Shown: positions 9,568 to 18,269, counted from the first letter of the stretch. The stretch is DNA of 64,000 nucleotides from an uncultured Bacteroidales bacterium (GCA_902792535.1 CADAZU010000010.1:62001-126000); one strand, 5' to 3'. Numbers and translations are program-made. The notes: generated by a model from the letters alone, not told the origin.

Positions 9568-10692
9568 TTAGTCGTTCAGCAACATCGGCATCAACAACAT
9601 GAGGACATCCTCGTTCTCCTCGTTCTCCGCCGGCAGGATCAGACCTGCGCGAGCCGGATCAGCCAGCTTCAGCTGTACATCGGCGCTCGCGATAGAACTC
9701 AACAGATCGATCAGGAACGGAGCTTTGAAACCGATAGCCATCGGCATGCCGTTATAGTCGCAACTGATCGTCTCCTCTGCGCTCGTCGAGAAATCGATAT
9801 CCTGCGCGGAGATCTTGATCTGGTTCTCGCTCAATGCCAGACGCAGCTGTGCGGTTCCGTTGTTGGCAAACACAGCTACGCGCTTGCAGGCGTTGATCAT
9901 CGTCTGACGGTCGATCGTCACAACATTCTGGTTAGCCTGCGGAATAACGGCATTGTAGTTCGGGAAACGACCCTCGATCTGGCGGCAAACGATGATGGTG
10001 TTGGCGAACTCGAAACGCGCGTTCTTTGCGCCGAAAGTCACCTTCACATCGCTCTCCTCTTTTGCCAACAGGTTCTTGAGCAGACCTGCCGGTTTCTTCG
10101 GCAGAATGAAACTTGCAGTCACGCCGGCAGCTACACCCGTATTCGTGTAACGAACGAGACGGTGTGCGTCGGTGGCTACCATCGTCACTTTGTCCGCTGC
10201 GATGTCAAAGAAAATACCGTTCATCACCGGACGCAGATCGTCGTCCGCGGTGCAGAAGATGGTCTTCTCGATTGCGCTCTGTAGCACGTTTGCGGGCAGA
10301 CTCAGCGTCTGCGCGTCCGCCTCCGTCTCCGGCATCTCCGGATACTCGTTGCCGTTCACGCCTACGAACGAATAAGTACCGTTCTGGCTAACCATGCTGA
10401 CTGCAAAATTATTCTCGTCGATCGTGAATGCCAGCGGCTGCTCGCTGAACTCTTTCAGCGTCTCCAGCAGCAATTTCGCAGCGGAAGCCACTTTGCCGCT
10501 TCCCTCTACGCCGTCCACCTCTACCGATGTACGGATCGTCGTTTCGCCGTCCGAAGCGGTCAATTTCAACTCATTACCTGACAGGTCAAACAACACGTCG
10601 TCCAGAATAGGCAACGCATTCTTACTGTTAATCACACGGCTTACTGCCTGCAATTGCGAAAAGAGTTTTGAACTCGATACATTGAATTTCAT
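9568..10692 (-). CDS. dnaN: DNA polymerase III beta subunit (sliding clamp)
   Basis: A 374-aa beta clamp that encircles DNA and tethers the replicative polymerase. Three clamp domains of about 120 aa can be followed: residues 1-120 with LPILDDVLFDL and LKLTASDGETTIRTS, 128-245 with ATDAHRLVRY, and 246-374 ending in the hydrophobic LMLLMPMLLND tail. It heads the minus-strand cluster and has its own promoter at 10763-10794. dnaA and recF are not adjacent, so it is not at the canonical dnaA-dnaN locus. Confidence 0.97.
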   Translation of the reverse strand: MKFNVSSSKLFSQLQAVSRVINSKNALPILDDVLFDLSGNELKLTASDGETTIRTSVEVDGVEGSGKVASAAKLLLETLKEFSEQPLAFTIDENNFAVSMVSQNGTYSFVGVNGNEYPEMPETEADAQTLSLPANVLQSAIEKTIFCTADDDLRPVMNGIFFDIAADKVTMVATDAHRLVRYTNTGVAAGVTASFILPKKPAGLLKNLLAKEESDVKVTFGAKNARFEFANTIIVCRQIEGRFPNYNAVIPQANQNVVTIDRQTMINACKRVAVFANNGTAQLRLALSENQIKISAQDIDFSTSAEETISCDYNGMPMAIGFKAPFLIDLLSSIASADVQLKLADPARAGLILPAENEENEDVLMLLMPMLLND

Positions 10693-10762
10693 ACTCGTAT
10701 ATTTTTGATGTTTATTTTCCTCATATATGCGCGCGTTTCACAAGCGCGCACAAAATCGGGCA

Positions 10763-10794
10763 CAAAGGTACAAAAAAAAATTAACATATGCAAG
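10763..10794 (-). promoter_or_regulatory. Promoter of dnaN cluster
   Basis: Minus-strand -7 box TACCTTTG (10763-10770), a 20-nt spacer and CTTG (10791-10794), matching the Bacteroidota primary-sigma pattern. Confidence 0.8.
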
Positions 10795-10830
10795 CACATG
10801 CCAACCTTTTTTGCAAAAATTGCAACTTTT

Positions 10831-10862
10831 TTTGCTCATGTCCGATTTTTTTTGTACTTTTG
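10831..10862 (+). promoter_or_regulatory. Promoter of murI
   Basis: TTTG (10831-10834), a 20-nt spacer and TACTTTTG (10855-10862). The predicted transcript start lies only a few nt before the ATG at 10874, giving an almost leaderless mRNA and fixing the start codon. Confidence 0.85.
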
Positions 10863-10873
10863 CACCAAAAATC

Positions 10874-11716
10874 ATGCGAATAGGTGTTTTTGACAGCGGT
10901 TACGGAGGCTTGACCATCTTGGATGCCATCCGTCGGGAACTCCCGCAGTACGACTACTTGTACTTGGGGGACAATGCCCGTGCGCCCTATGGCACGCACT
11001 CGTTCGATGTGATTTACCGCTATACCTTGCAGGCGGTCAAATATCTCTTTGACCATGATTGCGCACTCGTCATCCTCGCCTGCAATACCGCCTCTGCCAA
11101 AGCGCTCCGCACCATCCAGCAAAAGGACCTGCCGCTGATAAATAACAAAATGGTAAATGTCTTGGGCGTGATCCGTCCAACCGTCGAAGCCGTTCCGGCG
11201 ATCACAAAGACCGGACATGTGGGCATTTTAGCAACTCCCGCAACTGTAAGTTCCGAAAGTTACGTCCTTGAACTGCAAAAGATCTTCCAAAATCTCGAAA
11301 TCTCCCAGCAAGCCTGCCCGCTTTGGGTTCCGCTCATTGAGAACGGCGAGCACTTGAACCCCGGCGCAGACTATTTTGTGGACCTCTATCTGCGGCAGAT
11401 CTTGGAGAAAGATCCGCAGATTGACACCCTTGTCCTCGGTTGCACCCACTATCCTTTGTTGTTGCCGAAAATCGCCCAATGGATCAAGAATAACGGCAAG
11501 CGCTTTGCCGCCGGCGATATTCAAGTCATTTCGCAGGGTTATTTGGAAGCCAAGAGCCTCGCGGATTATCTCCGCCGCCATCCCGAGTACGAGTCCCAAC
11601 TCTCACAAGGCGGTTCCTGCCGCTATTTGACCACAGAAAATGCGGACCGCTTTTCGCAATCCGCATCTCTTTTCCTCTCCGCTCCCGTTCAGGCGGAGCA
11701 CATCGATCTGGAGTAA
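10874..11716 (+). CDS. murI: Glutamate racemase
   Basis: A 280-aa cofactor-independent racemase giving D-glutamate for peptidoglycan. It begins MRIGVFDSGYGGLTIL with the catalytic Asp-Ser pair. The first active-site cysteine is in LACNTASAKALR and the second in LVLGCTHYPLLL. The frame is open further upstream, but those codons precede the promoter's -7 box, so 10874 is the credible start. It stands alone on the plus strand. In many Bacteroidales murI follows ompH, whereas here it has moved beside dnaN. Confidence 0.95.
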   Translation: MRIGVFDSGYGGLTILDAIRRELPQYDYLYLGDNARAPYGTHSFDVIYRYTLQAVKYLFDHDCALVILACNTASAKALRTIQQKDLPLINNKMVNVLGVIRPTVEAVPAITKTGHVGILATPATVSSESYVLELQKIFQNLEISQQACPLWVPLIENGEHLNPGADYFVDLYLRQILEKDPQIDTLVLGCTHYPLLLPKIAQWIKNNGKRFAAGDIQVISQGYLEAKSLADYLRRHPEYESQLSQGGSCRYLTTENADRFSQSASLFLSAPVQAEHIDLE

Positions 11717-11751
11717 TTTTCTGCCTTTATCGTGCCGTTGATGTCGGCTTA

Positions 11752-11803
11752 ACAACCCACTAATCACCCACTAATCACCCACTAATCACCCACTCACACA
11801 CCG
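11752..11803. repeat. CCCACTAATCA decamer array
   Basis: Four tandem units of about 10 nt (CCCACTAATCA type) after murI, followed by an ACACCGAT-like tail. Related arrays occur at 38616-38669 and 58620-58652. No gene lies in 11717-11826. Confidence 0.8.
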
Positions 11804-11826
11804 ATAGTAGACCGATATTGGGCTGG

Positions 11827-11979
11827 TTAAATCTCTACCGTTTGCGGGTCAACATAGATCACTTCGCCATTCTCACTAAAGATAAGCGGCTGATTTTCAC
11901 GACGATGTTGTTCTACCACAGCACGGTATGTCTGCTGTAATCCCACGCGCAGTTTAGTTTCTAATTCTCGTTCACTCAT
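11827..11979 (-). CDS. Small hypothetical protein, 50 aa
   Basis: A 50-aa acidic-to-neutral soluble protein beginning MSERELETKLRVGLQ and ending ENGEVIYVDPQTVEI. I do not recognise the family. An upstream in-frame ATG at 12066 falls upstream of the -7 box, so the start at 11979 is preferred. It has its own promoter, which is a near copy of the one driving the neighbouring LRR-protein gene. Charged helix followed by a short beta tail could suit a small regulator or antitoxin, but there is no partner gene. Confidence 0.6.
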   Translation of the reverse strand: MSERELETKLRVGLQQTYRAVVEQHRRENQPLIFSENGEVIYVDPQTVEI

Positions 11980-12037
11980 ATTTTTAATAATATATACAAA
12001 TTCGGATGTTGCATCGTGCGTCAAACCTTTGCGGCTG

Positions 12038-12069
12038 CAAAGGTACAACAAAAAAATGACATACACAAG
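12038..12069 (-). promoter_or_regulatory. Promoter of the 50-aa gene
   Basis: TACCTTTG (12038-12045), 20 nt, CTTG (12066-12069). The surrounding 55 bp (12048-12103) are almost identical to 13833-13888 upstream of the LRR gene. Confidence 0.8.
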
Positions 12070-12106
12070 AGATATGCCATTTTTATGTAGAAATTCGGTC
12101 TTTTAG

Positions 12107-13792
12107 TCACCTCACTTCTTGTCCGTCCACCGTGTACATTTTCTCCCCGCGGAGGATGAAGATTTGTCCGTTGCGGAGGATCTTTTTGCGCATGGGGGAT
12201 TGTTGTCCACTTATTGAATCTATCGCGGTCGTTTCTCCAATAGTATTGAACACCCCGGAATAGGACGTCAATTCTATATTGTTTGCATCTCTGGCAATTA
12301 CGGAGTAACTATATTGCGTAGCATAGTTTAACCCGGTAATGGTATAACTGAAGCCATCTGTTTCATAAATAGCATCAGGAGTCTCCGCTTTGGTATTTCT
12401 ACGAGGCGAAGATGCAGAATTCTGTATCACTTGTCCTTCGGCATCAAATAGTACATCACAAATAGTATCCAAGTCATTCGTAACAACGAGATTGTATGTT
12501 GCCGCTCCTTCATACCGCCGCCATACAATAACAGCAGAGCGATCAGAGGGTGTTACAGATATGGTGTCTTCCTGAATCGGCAAGATTTCCTTGAAAGCCT
12601 TCCAATAATAGTCCGCCTTATATGCCTCCACACTTGAAGCAGGCACATATACTGTAATTCTGGACTTATTTACTCCATCGAAAACAAAGCCGGCGATAAG
12701 CGGTGGAGATGTACGCAGACAGGTAATAGTAGTCAACCCGGTACAATTTTTGAATGCATACATACCAAAACTGCTAACTTTACTGCCAATCGTTAAAGAT
12801 TTCATACCTGTGCATCCGTCAAAAGCGTGATAGCCAATAGAGGTAACCTTATCTGGGATAACTACAGAATCCAAACTTGCGCAAGCTTGGAATGTTTTTT
12901 CTTCTATGAGGGTAACATTCTCCGGTATTTTTACCGAAGTCAAAGCAACGCAATTAGTAAAGAGCCCTTTTCCCAAAGCGGTACTATCCGGAAGAGTAAT
13001 AGAAACCAGGGATGAGCAATTGCTGAAGGCATAGTCCCCGATTGACGTGACGGTATTCGGAATGTTGAGAGAAGTAAGTCCGCTACAACTATTGAATGTA
13101 CGCGGAGCTATTATTTTCAGGCTATCAGGAATGTTAATTGAGCGCAACGCAGTACATTCCAAAAATGCAGAATTTCCTATGCTGTCTATTTCATCAGGAA
13201 GAGTCAAATAACGCAAACCAGAGCATCCCCAGAAAGCATTTTCTCCGATATGAGTAACGCCATCGGGTATGGACAGCGAGGTCAAACTACTGCACCCCAT
13301 AAAAACTCCATCGTTGATACGCGTCAGGTTTCCGGGAAGGGTTGCTGATTGCAAGGCTGAACATTCGGAAAAGGCTTCTTCTCCAATTTCTGTAACACTA
13401 TTGGGAATATTGATAGAGATAAGACCGTCACGGCTGTAGAAAGCCGCCTTGCCGATTCGTATTACGGTGTTTGGGATGCTGACGGATGTCAGATAACTTC
13501 CATCAGACGTTTCCGAATAGAAAGCTTCGTCACCAATACTGGTAACACCACTATTGATGATGACTGATTGTATATTGTAACTTTTCCACGGAGCACGCCC
13601 TTCGTATGTATTTTCCCATACATGATAATAATCGTACATATCTCCTGTTCCGCTAATAGTAAGCACACCACTTGGAAAACTCGAGTATACATAACTCCAT
13701 GTAAGGTTATCTCCGCATTGGTTCCCTCCTGCAAGAGCTACGCCAATGTTAGCCAGCGTGGTAAATAATAATGATAAAATTAACTTTTTCAT
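12107..13792 (-). CDS. BspA-type leucine-rich repeat surface protein
   Basis: A 561-aa exported protein. After a signal peptide (about 1-21) come roughly a dozen LRR_5/BspA-like repeats of about 23 aa (residues about 60-390) with the pattern SIGDxAFxxCSxLxSxxIPxxVTxI. A fibronectin-like segment follows (about 400-510), then a short C-terminal motif KILRNGQIFILRGEKMYTV ending GQEVR. Proteins of this kind bind host or matrix proteins in oral and gut Bacteroidales. The C-terminal motif recurs in two giant proteins here and is probably a surface-sorting signal. The start is set by the promoter: an earlier ATG at 13825 overlaps the -7 box. Confidence 0.88.
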   Translation of the reverse strand: MKKLILSLLFTTLANIGVALAGGNQCGDNLTWSYVYSSFPSGVLTISGTGDMYDYYHVWENTYEGRAPWKSYNIQSVIINSGVTSIGDEAFYSETSDGSYLTSVSIPNTVIRIGKAAFYSRDGLISINIPNSVTEIGEEAFSECSALQSATLPGNLTRINDGVFMGCSSLTSLSIPDGVTHIGENAFWGCSGLRYLTLPDEIDSIGNSAFLECTALRSINIPDSLKIIAPRTFNSCSGLTSLNIPNTVTSIGDYAFSNCSSLVSITLPDSTALGKGLFTNCVALTSVKIPENVTLIEEKTFQACASLDSVVIPDKVTSIGYHAFDGCTGMKSLTIGSKVSSFGMYAFKNCTGLTTITCLRTSPPLIAGFVFDGVNKSRITVYVPASSVEAYKADYYWKAFKEILPIQEDTISVTPSDRSAVIVWRRYEGAATYNLVVTNDLDTICDVLFDAEGQVIQNSASSPRRNTKAETPDAIYETDGFSYTITGLNYATQYSYSVIARDANNIELTSYSGVFNTIGETTAIDSISGQQSPMRKKILRNGQIFILRGEKMYTVDGQEVR

Positions 13793-13822
13793 AAATTTGA
13801 ATGTTTTGTTAACAATTCGCTG

Positions 13823-13854
13823 CAAAATTACAACAAAAAAATGACATAAGCAAG
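13823..13854 (-). promoter_or_regulatory. Promoter of the BspA-like gene
   Basis: TAATTTTG (13823-13830), 20 nt, CTTG (13851-13854). The 5' leader that follows (13793-13822) is nearly identical to that of the 15385-16146 gene. Confidence 0.8.
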
Positions 13855-13893
13855 AGAGTATGCCATTTTTATGTAGAAAATCGGTCTAAAACT

Positions 13894-15372
13894 TTACCAT
13901 GCGACACCGAGGGTGAGGCCGACACCGTGCTGGAGGTATTGGTTGAGACCAAACGCTCCGATATTCGTTTTGAGGGGTTCGATGGTCATTGTTGCTTTGC
14001 TCCAAAGCCAGTTCATGTCATAGTGAAGTCCCAACACGAAATCACATGAGCCGGTAGGAATACGCCAGTCCAAACCCACACGCGTATCGGTTGTGATCGC
14101 CGCATTGGTATTATACGCATCGCCGTTAAAGAGCGGTCCGGCAGCCGCACTCTGGTTGATACGCGGAGCAAGAATATACTTACCCACCTGAATAGGAATC
14201 TGCGCTCCCAGATAAACGCCGAACAAAGGTCCCGCACTAATTACCGGCGTGCTTGATTTCCGGGTCTCGCTAATCAAAGCCGTAACCTGAAGACCCGTCG
14301 TAATGAAGCCAAGCCAGTCGTGCCCGAACTGGATTCCAGCTATTTGGTTCATACCGAAATAATTGTCATAAATCAAATGGAAATGGTTCATATTGTCCAT
14401 ATCGGTCACGATATGTGTTGCGGAGCGCTCGAACTTCTTTGCGCCTTTTCCTTTGCTCTTCACCAGACTATCGCGGACAGCCAGCGTGCGCAAAGCAGGA
14501 TCGAGCGGCAAATGCCAGTCCATGTCCCTTAAATCCTTTTGGACAGAATCCGGCAGATTGCGGAATACATAGAGCCAGTCTTCGCCGGAAAGCGACCGCA
14601 GCGGCTCGATCTCCTTGCCGGCATCGGTTTTGGAGGTTCCTAATGTAGCGATAAACGCTTGCACGTCTTCTTTTCCGATCGCCAAGCCCACTCCTTCGCG
14701 GTAGAAAGCCTTCCATGTATTGACACCCAAGATCTCGTACTTGCCGTCTTTATTCTTGAGCAACAGCGGTCCGCCGCTGCTACCGGGATCGATAGAAGCG
14801 GTATGCTGGATGATACGCGAAGCGTGCTCATGGCTGTCCACGTCCACACGCGCATTGGAAATGCTTCCGCGCGTGAGCTGCCATGACGGTTTGTTCGCCA
14901 ACTCAGGAAAACCCGCTGCCACAATGGAGACATCTTCCTCTATCTCTCCGGCATAGACAGGAAGGGCAATCATGTCACATTCGGCAGGAAGAGCAACCGC
15001 CGCCAGATCCGTCAGACCGACATGAACCACGTCGCAATGCTCGTAGCGGACGGTCTTTTCGTGGAGTTGGAAGATAATCGTTGCTTTCCCGGCATAGCCG
15101 ACCACATGCAGGTTAGTCAGAATATATTTCTTGCCGCCCTGCTCCACAACGACACCCGAACCGAAAGTGCCTTCGTTTTTATAGGCGGTTAACGCCCGCG
15201 AAGCGCTTCTCATTCCGGCTCTCGCCGTATAGAGGGCGTAGTCGCCCATGAACGATTTGTCCGCCTCGGAATACTCCGGTTCAACGACACAAACACTATG
15301 CCGCAAGCCTTGCGCCGCAGCCGGCAGCAGCACAACAAGCAGCAGAGCTGCCAAATAGAAAATACGTTTCAT
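13894..15372 (-). CDS. Exported trypsin-like serine protease with C-terminal barrel-like domain
   Basis: A 492-aa protein with a signal peptide (about 1-20). A chymotrypsin-fold protease domain spans about 45-240 with catalytic His in ILTNLHVVGYAG, Asp in GLTDLAAVALP and Ser in IDPGSSGGPLLL, all present. The last third (about 320-492) is rich in aromatic alternating strands and ends LGVAW, suggesting an outer-membrane barrel or barrel-like module. It lies 12 nt after the 15385-16146 gene and shares its promoter, so the two are likely co-expressed. DegP/HtrA proteins differ in having PDZ domains, which are not visible here. Confidence 0.82.
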   Translation of the reverse strand: MKRIFYLAALLLVVLLPAAAQGLRHSVCVVEPEYSEADKSFMGDYALYTARAGMRSASRALTAYKNEGTFGSGVVVEQGGKKYILTNLHVVGYAGKATIIFQLHEKTVRYEHCDVVHVGLTDLAAVALPAECDMIALPVYAGEIEEDVSIVAAGFPELANKPSWQLTRGSISNARVDVDSHEHASRIIQHTASIDPGSSGGPLLLKNKDGKYEILGVNTWKAFYREGVGLAIGKEDVQAFIATLGTSKTDAGKEIEPLRSLSGEDWLYVFRNLPDSVQKDLRDMDWHLPLDPALRTLAVRDSLVKSKGKGAKKFERSATHIVTDMDNMNHFHLIYDNYFGMNQIAGIQFGHDWLGFITTGLQVTALISETRKSSTPVISAGPLFGVYLGAQIPIQVGKYILAPRINQSAAAGPLFNGDAYNTNAAITTDTRVGLDWRIPTGSCDFVLGLHYDMNWLWSKATMTIEPLKTNIGAFGLNQYLQHGVGLTLGVAW

Positions 15373-15384
15373 ATCAGGAAAAAA

Positions 15385-16146
15385 TTATTCGTCGTCACCC
15401 ACTACACCATTCGATACAGAATCTGTCTTCGTCTCCGGAACAGCCTTTTCCTCGGTTTCAGTCTTTACCGACGCTTCCGCTTTCTTGTCACCTGCCATCT
15501 CATCCAAGATATACTGCAAGTCTTCCTCCACCTTCAACTTACCACTCATTATACCATCACATATTACTTGATTTCCGCTAAAAAAGTATTTTGCATTTTT
15601 CTTATAAAATGAATTGTCGTACATTAATAATTCTGCCTCAACTTCTCCTGCCCGGCGCAAAAAATATAGTGTGTGAGTTTGATCACCGGTTTTTGAATTA
15701 TAAAATTTCACAACGTCAAGGTCGCCGTTCTTTTTATTCACTTTATACCACACATCACATAGATAAACAACTCCCCATGCACTACCCGCAATGGGATTTC
15801 CCCAATATGTAATGCGAGACATCGATTTGCCTGTTCGTACACTATATAGTGTATGTACCTTGTCTGGGAAATCCTTATGCCAGATCTTAATACCTTCAAC
15901 ATCAATTTTATTAATCTTCGTCCGTTTCTTATCTCCCTCACTTTTCTTTACTTGAAAGGTTTTCGAGAAATTAGCACGTGGCAGTTCAATTTCGAAAAAC
16001 TCCTCAGAATGACCATCTGTGAAATAAACCACTCCGGGGTAATAATGTGGGGTTGCCATTTCCATTTGGGTAAATGCACCGAACTGCGCGTGAAGCGCGA
16101 CGCTGGCAAAGACTGCTGCCAGCACAAGAAGAAATCTTTTTTTCAT
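15385..16146 (-). CDS. Exported protein of unknown function
   Basis: A 253-aa protein with a signal peptide (about 1-19, ending LHA). The mature part is mostly beta with segments such as GVVYFTDGHSEEF and IKIWHKDFPDKVHTLYSV. The C-terminal 40 residues are a Lys/Glu/Thr-rich disordered tail. I do not recognise the family. It is the first gene of an operon with the S1-like protease, so it may be a substrate, inhibitor or partner of it. An ATG at 16242 is rejected because it lies upstream of the promoter. Confidence 0.75.
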   Translation of the reverse strand: MKKRFLLVLAAVFASVALHAQFGAFTQMEMATPHYYPGVVYFTDGHSEEFFEIELPRANFSKTFQVKKSEGDKKRTKINKIDVEGIKIWHKDFPDKVHTLYSVRTGKSMSRITYWGNPIAGSAWGVVYLCDVWYKVNKKNGDLDVVKFYNSKTGDQTHTLYFLRRAGEVEAELLMYDNSFYKKNAKYFFSGNQVICDGIMSGKLKVEEDLQYILDEMAGDKKAEASVKTETEEKAVPETKTDSVSNGVVGDDE

Positions 16147-16176
16147 AAATTTGAACGTTTTATTAACAATTCGCTG

Positions 16177-16208
16177 CAAAATTACAGCTTTTTCTTGAAT
16201 TATGCAAT
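16177..16208 (-). promoter_or_regulatory. Promoter of the exported-protein/protease operon
   Basis: TAATTTTG (16177-16184), 20 nt, ATTG (16205-16208). The leader from the -7 box to the ATG closely matches that of the BspA-like gene, whereas the DNA upstream of the box does not. Confidence 0.7.
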
Positions 16209-16271
16209 AGTTAGTATCATTTTTCTTGTCATTTGTGCACAAATAAAAGCGTGCGCTTTCGTTCGCTTCAT

Positions 16272-16405
16272 TTGATTTTCTGAGGTTCTCGACTACCTTT
16301 ACAACTCAAATAAATGCACGGAAAACTCACGCTACAACGTGAGCGTGCATAAACCGTACTTGAGTTGTAATGATTTCCAAAAGTGTCGAGTTTCCAGAAA
16401 ATCAA
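16272..16405. repeat. 134-bp nested palindrome (MITE-like or giant hairpin)
   Basis: Five successive arms pair in order: 16272-16282 with 16395-16405 (11 bp), 16288-16293 with 16385-16390, 16301-16309 with 16360-16368 (9 bp), 16314-16320 with 16344-16350 (7 bp), and 16326-16331 with 16338-16343 around a 6-nt loop. It lies between the sufB stop and the next promoter and contains no ORF. Confidence 0.85.
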
Positions 16406-16485
16406 GTTTTTCGGCTTATAACGCTAATCGGCGCACACTTGCGCTTATATGTCCTTGCTGTTTTATGTCGGCAAGCGACAAGAAC

Positions 16486-17949
16486 TTATCCTACGGAGCC
16501 TTCGAGGGTGACTTGGAGGAGTTTCTGCGCTTCGACGGCAAACTCCATCGGCAGCTTGTCCATCACTTCCTTGGCATAGCCGTTGACAATCAGCCCCACG
16601 GCGTCCTCCGTACTGATACCCCGCTGGCGGCAGTAGAAAAGTTGGTCCTCGTTGATCTTGGAGGTCGTGGCTTCGTGCTCCACCGTAGCCGTCGGATTCG
16701 AAATAATCATATCGGGGAAGGTGTGCGCGCCGCATTGATCGCCCAAAAGCAAGCTGTCGCACTGGCTGAAATTGCGGGCATTTGTTGCCTTCAGCCCCAT
16801 CTTGACCAGTCCGCGGTACGCATTCTGGCTGTGCCCGGCAGAGATACCTTTGGACACAATGCGCGAACGGGTGTTTTTGCCAATATGGATCATCTTGGTG
16901 CCCGTGTCCGCCTGCTGGTAGTTATTGGTGACCGCGACGGAATAGAACTCCGCCGTGGAGTTATCGCCTCGGAGGATACAGGACGGGTATTTCCATGTGA
17001 TCGCAGACCCGGTCTCGACCTGGGTCCACGACAGGCGCGCGTTCTCGTACGTAATACCGCGTTTGGTAACGAAATTATAGATACCACCCTTGCCGTCTTT
17101 GTCGCCAGGATACCAGTTTTGGACGGTGGAGTACTTGACCTCCGCATCCTTTCGCACGACGATCTCCACGATCGCGGCATGCAACTGGTTCTCGTCCCTC
17201 ATCGGCGCCGTACAGCCCTCCAGATACGAGAGATACGCGCCTTCATCGGCTATCAGGAGCGTGCGTTCGAACTGACCCGTTTTACCGGCATTGATACGGA
17301 AATAGGTACTCAGTTCCATCGGGCAACGGACGCCTTTCGGCACATAGACAAAACTGCCATCGGAGAAGACCGCACTATTGAGCGCCGCATAGAAATTGTC
17401 CGTCGGAGGCACGACCGAACCAAGATATTCCTTCACCAGATCGGGGTGCTCACGCACGGCTTCGGAGATTGAACAGAAGATAATCCCCTTCTCCGCCAAG
17501 GTCTCGCGGAAAGTGGTCTTAACGGAAACGGAGTCCATGACAGCATCCACCGCCATGTTTCCCGCCAGCGCAGCCCGCTCCTCCAAAGGGATTCCGAGCT
17601 TGTCGAAGGTCTTCATGATCTCCGCATCAATCTCGTCGGACGGTTGAGAATTGGAAGATTTGGAGATTTGAGAATTTGAAGATTTCGTCCGCGGAGCAGC
17701 ATAATAGGAGATCGCCTGAAAATCAATCTCGGGAATGTCCAGATGTGCCCAAGTCGGCACTTTCATGGTCTGCCATTTGCGGAAAGCTTTGAGACGGAAC
17801 TCCAGCAGCCATTCGGGTTCACCCTTTTTCGCAGAGATCAGCCGAATGATGTCTTCATTCAGCCCTGCGGGCACAATATCCGTCTCCACATCAGTCGTGA
17901 AGCCGTATTTGTACTCCTGCGAGGTAATATCTTTGATTAAGTCATCCAT
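16486..17949 (-). CDS. sufB: Fe-S cluster assembly scaffold SufB
   Basis: A 487-aa SufB, the scaffold component that with SufC and SufD assembles Fe-S clusters. The conserved stretches [19 protein letters not shown], the GCTAPMR block and the C-terminal FCRQRGI-like [10 protein letters not shown] are present and length is normal. Residues about 87-103 (a Ser/Asn/Gln-rich stretch) are an ATTTGAAG tandem repeat read in frame, in a linker before [18 protein letters not shown]. Start is ATG at 17949, abutting a hairpin terminator that follows tRNA-Cys. No sufC, sufD or sufS is next to it; downstream is the 134-bp palindrome. Confidence 0.95.
   Translation of the reverse strand: MDDLIKDITSQEYKYGFTTDVETDIVPAGLNEDIIRLISAKKGEPEWLLEFRLKAFRKWQTMKVPTWAHLDIPEIDFQAISYYAAPRTKSSNSQISKSSNSQPSDEIDAEIMKTFDKLGIPLEERAALAGNMAVDAVMDSVSVKTTFRETLAEKGIIFCSISEAVREHPDLVKEYLGSVVPPTDNFYAALNSAVFSDGSFVYVPKGVRCPMELSTYFRINAGKTGQFERTLLIADEGAYLSYLEGCTAPMRDENQLHAAIVEIVVRKDAEVKYSTVQNWYPGDKDGKGGIYNFVTKRGITYENARLSWTQVETGSAITWKYPSCILRGDNSTAEFYSVAVTNNYQQADTGTKMIHIGKNTRSRIVSKGISAGHSQNAYRGLVKMGLKATNARNFSQCDSLLLGDQCGAHTFPDMIISNPTATVEHEATTSKINEDQLFYCRQRGISTEDAVGLIVNGYAKEVMDKLPMEFAVEAQKLLQVTLEGSVG
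17644..17685. repeat. ATTTGAAG-type repeat inside sufB
   Basis: About 42 bp of GAGAATTGGAAGATTTGGAG-like units in frame within sufB, coding for a Ser/Asn/Gln-rich linker. Same family as 44388-44423. Confidence 0.85.
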
Positions 17950-17979
17950 AAAAACAAAGCCGCCATCGTGTGGCGGCTT
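17950..17979 (-). terminator. Hairpin terminator between tRNA-Cys and sufB
   Basis: Perfect 7-bp stem GCCGCCA/TGGCGGC (17959-17965 with 17971-17977, 5-nt loop, two further A-T pairs) followed on the minus strand by TTTGTTTTT and then immediately by the sufB ATG. There is no space for another promoter before sufB, so sufB must be expressed by read-through. Confidence 0.85.
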
Positions 17980-17981
17980 GG

Positions 17982-18053
17982 AGGCCGGTAGCGGAGTCAA
18001 ACCGCTCTGTACGGTTTTGCAGACCGCTGACTAAGTCGCTCATCCAACCGGCC
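17982..18053 (-). tRNA. tRNA-Cys (GCA)
   Basis: Acceptor stem GGCCGGT/ACCGGCC pairs fully. The anticodon stem GCGGT/ACCGT encloses loop CTGCAAA, giving anticodon GCA. The T stem AGCGG/CCGCT has loop TTTGACT, unusual because position 56 is T rather than C, and the D arm is weak without the usual GG. CCA follows the discriminator in the DNA, overlapping the terminator base. Confidence 0.85.
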
Positions 18054-18057
18054 GGTC

Positions 18058-18124
18058 GCGTTCGGCAACAAGATTGCAATGTCCATACCGCTTCGCTAAA
18101 TGGACGGGCAACTTGTGCCTCCGC
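18058..18124 (-). repeat. tRNA-leader hairpin element A, copy 1
   Basis: Imperfect palindrome starting GCGTTCGGC and ending GCCTCCGC with the apical loop ACCGCTTCGCTAA. Stems include GTCCAT/ATGGAC and ACAAG/CTTGT. It lies 4 nt 5' of tRNA-Cys. Copies 2 and 3 keep the ends and loop while the stems change in pairs. Confidence 0.85.
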
Positions 18125-18127
18125 TCT

Positions 18128-18158
18128 CCCCACCACAACAAGTTGTGTCGGGGACCCC
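18128..18158 (-). repeat. Hairpin element B, copy 1
   Basis: CCCC, a stem CACAAC/GTTGTG, GGGG, then ACCCC. Element B at 21243-21267 has the same GC clamps but an A/T-rich stem. It lies within the predicted 5' leader of the tRNA-Cys transcript. Confidence 0.7.
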
Positions 18159-18199
18159 GAAAAAGAAGACGCGAATCCTCTGTTTCCAGAAAGCGGGTG

Positions 18200-18231
18200 C
18201 AAAGGTACTGCTTTTTTTTGAAATACACAAA
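18200..18231 (-). promoter_or_regulatory. Promoter of tRNA-Cys - sufB
   Basis: TACCTTTG (18200-18207), 20-nt spacer containing AAAAAAAAGCAG, TTTG (18228-18231). The spacer is nearly identical to those before tRNA-fMet, tmRNA and the OmpA/LysM gene upstream of the CAU tRNA. Confidence 0.85.
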
Positions 18232-18269
18232 TATTTTAGTAAAAAAGTGAATGCAGACGCACTTTTTTG

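Noticed and set aside
10727..10873. N-terminal extension of MurI
   Set aside because: These codons precede the -7 box; the conserved protein begins at MRIGVFDSG.
11752..11803. CRISPR-like array
   Set aside because: Units are about 10 nt with no spacers and no cas genes; simple tandem repeat.
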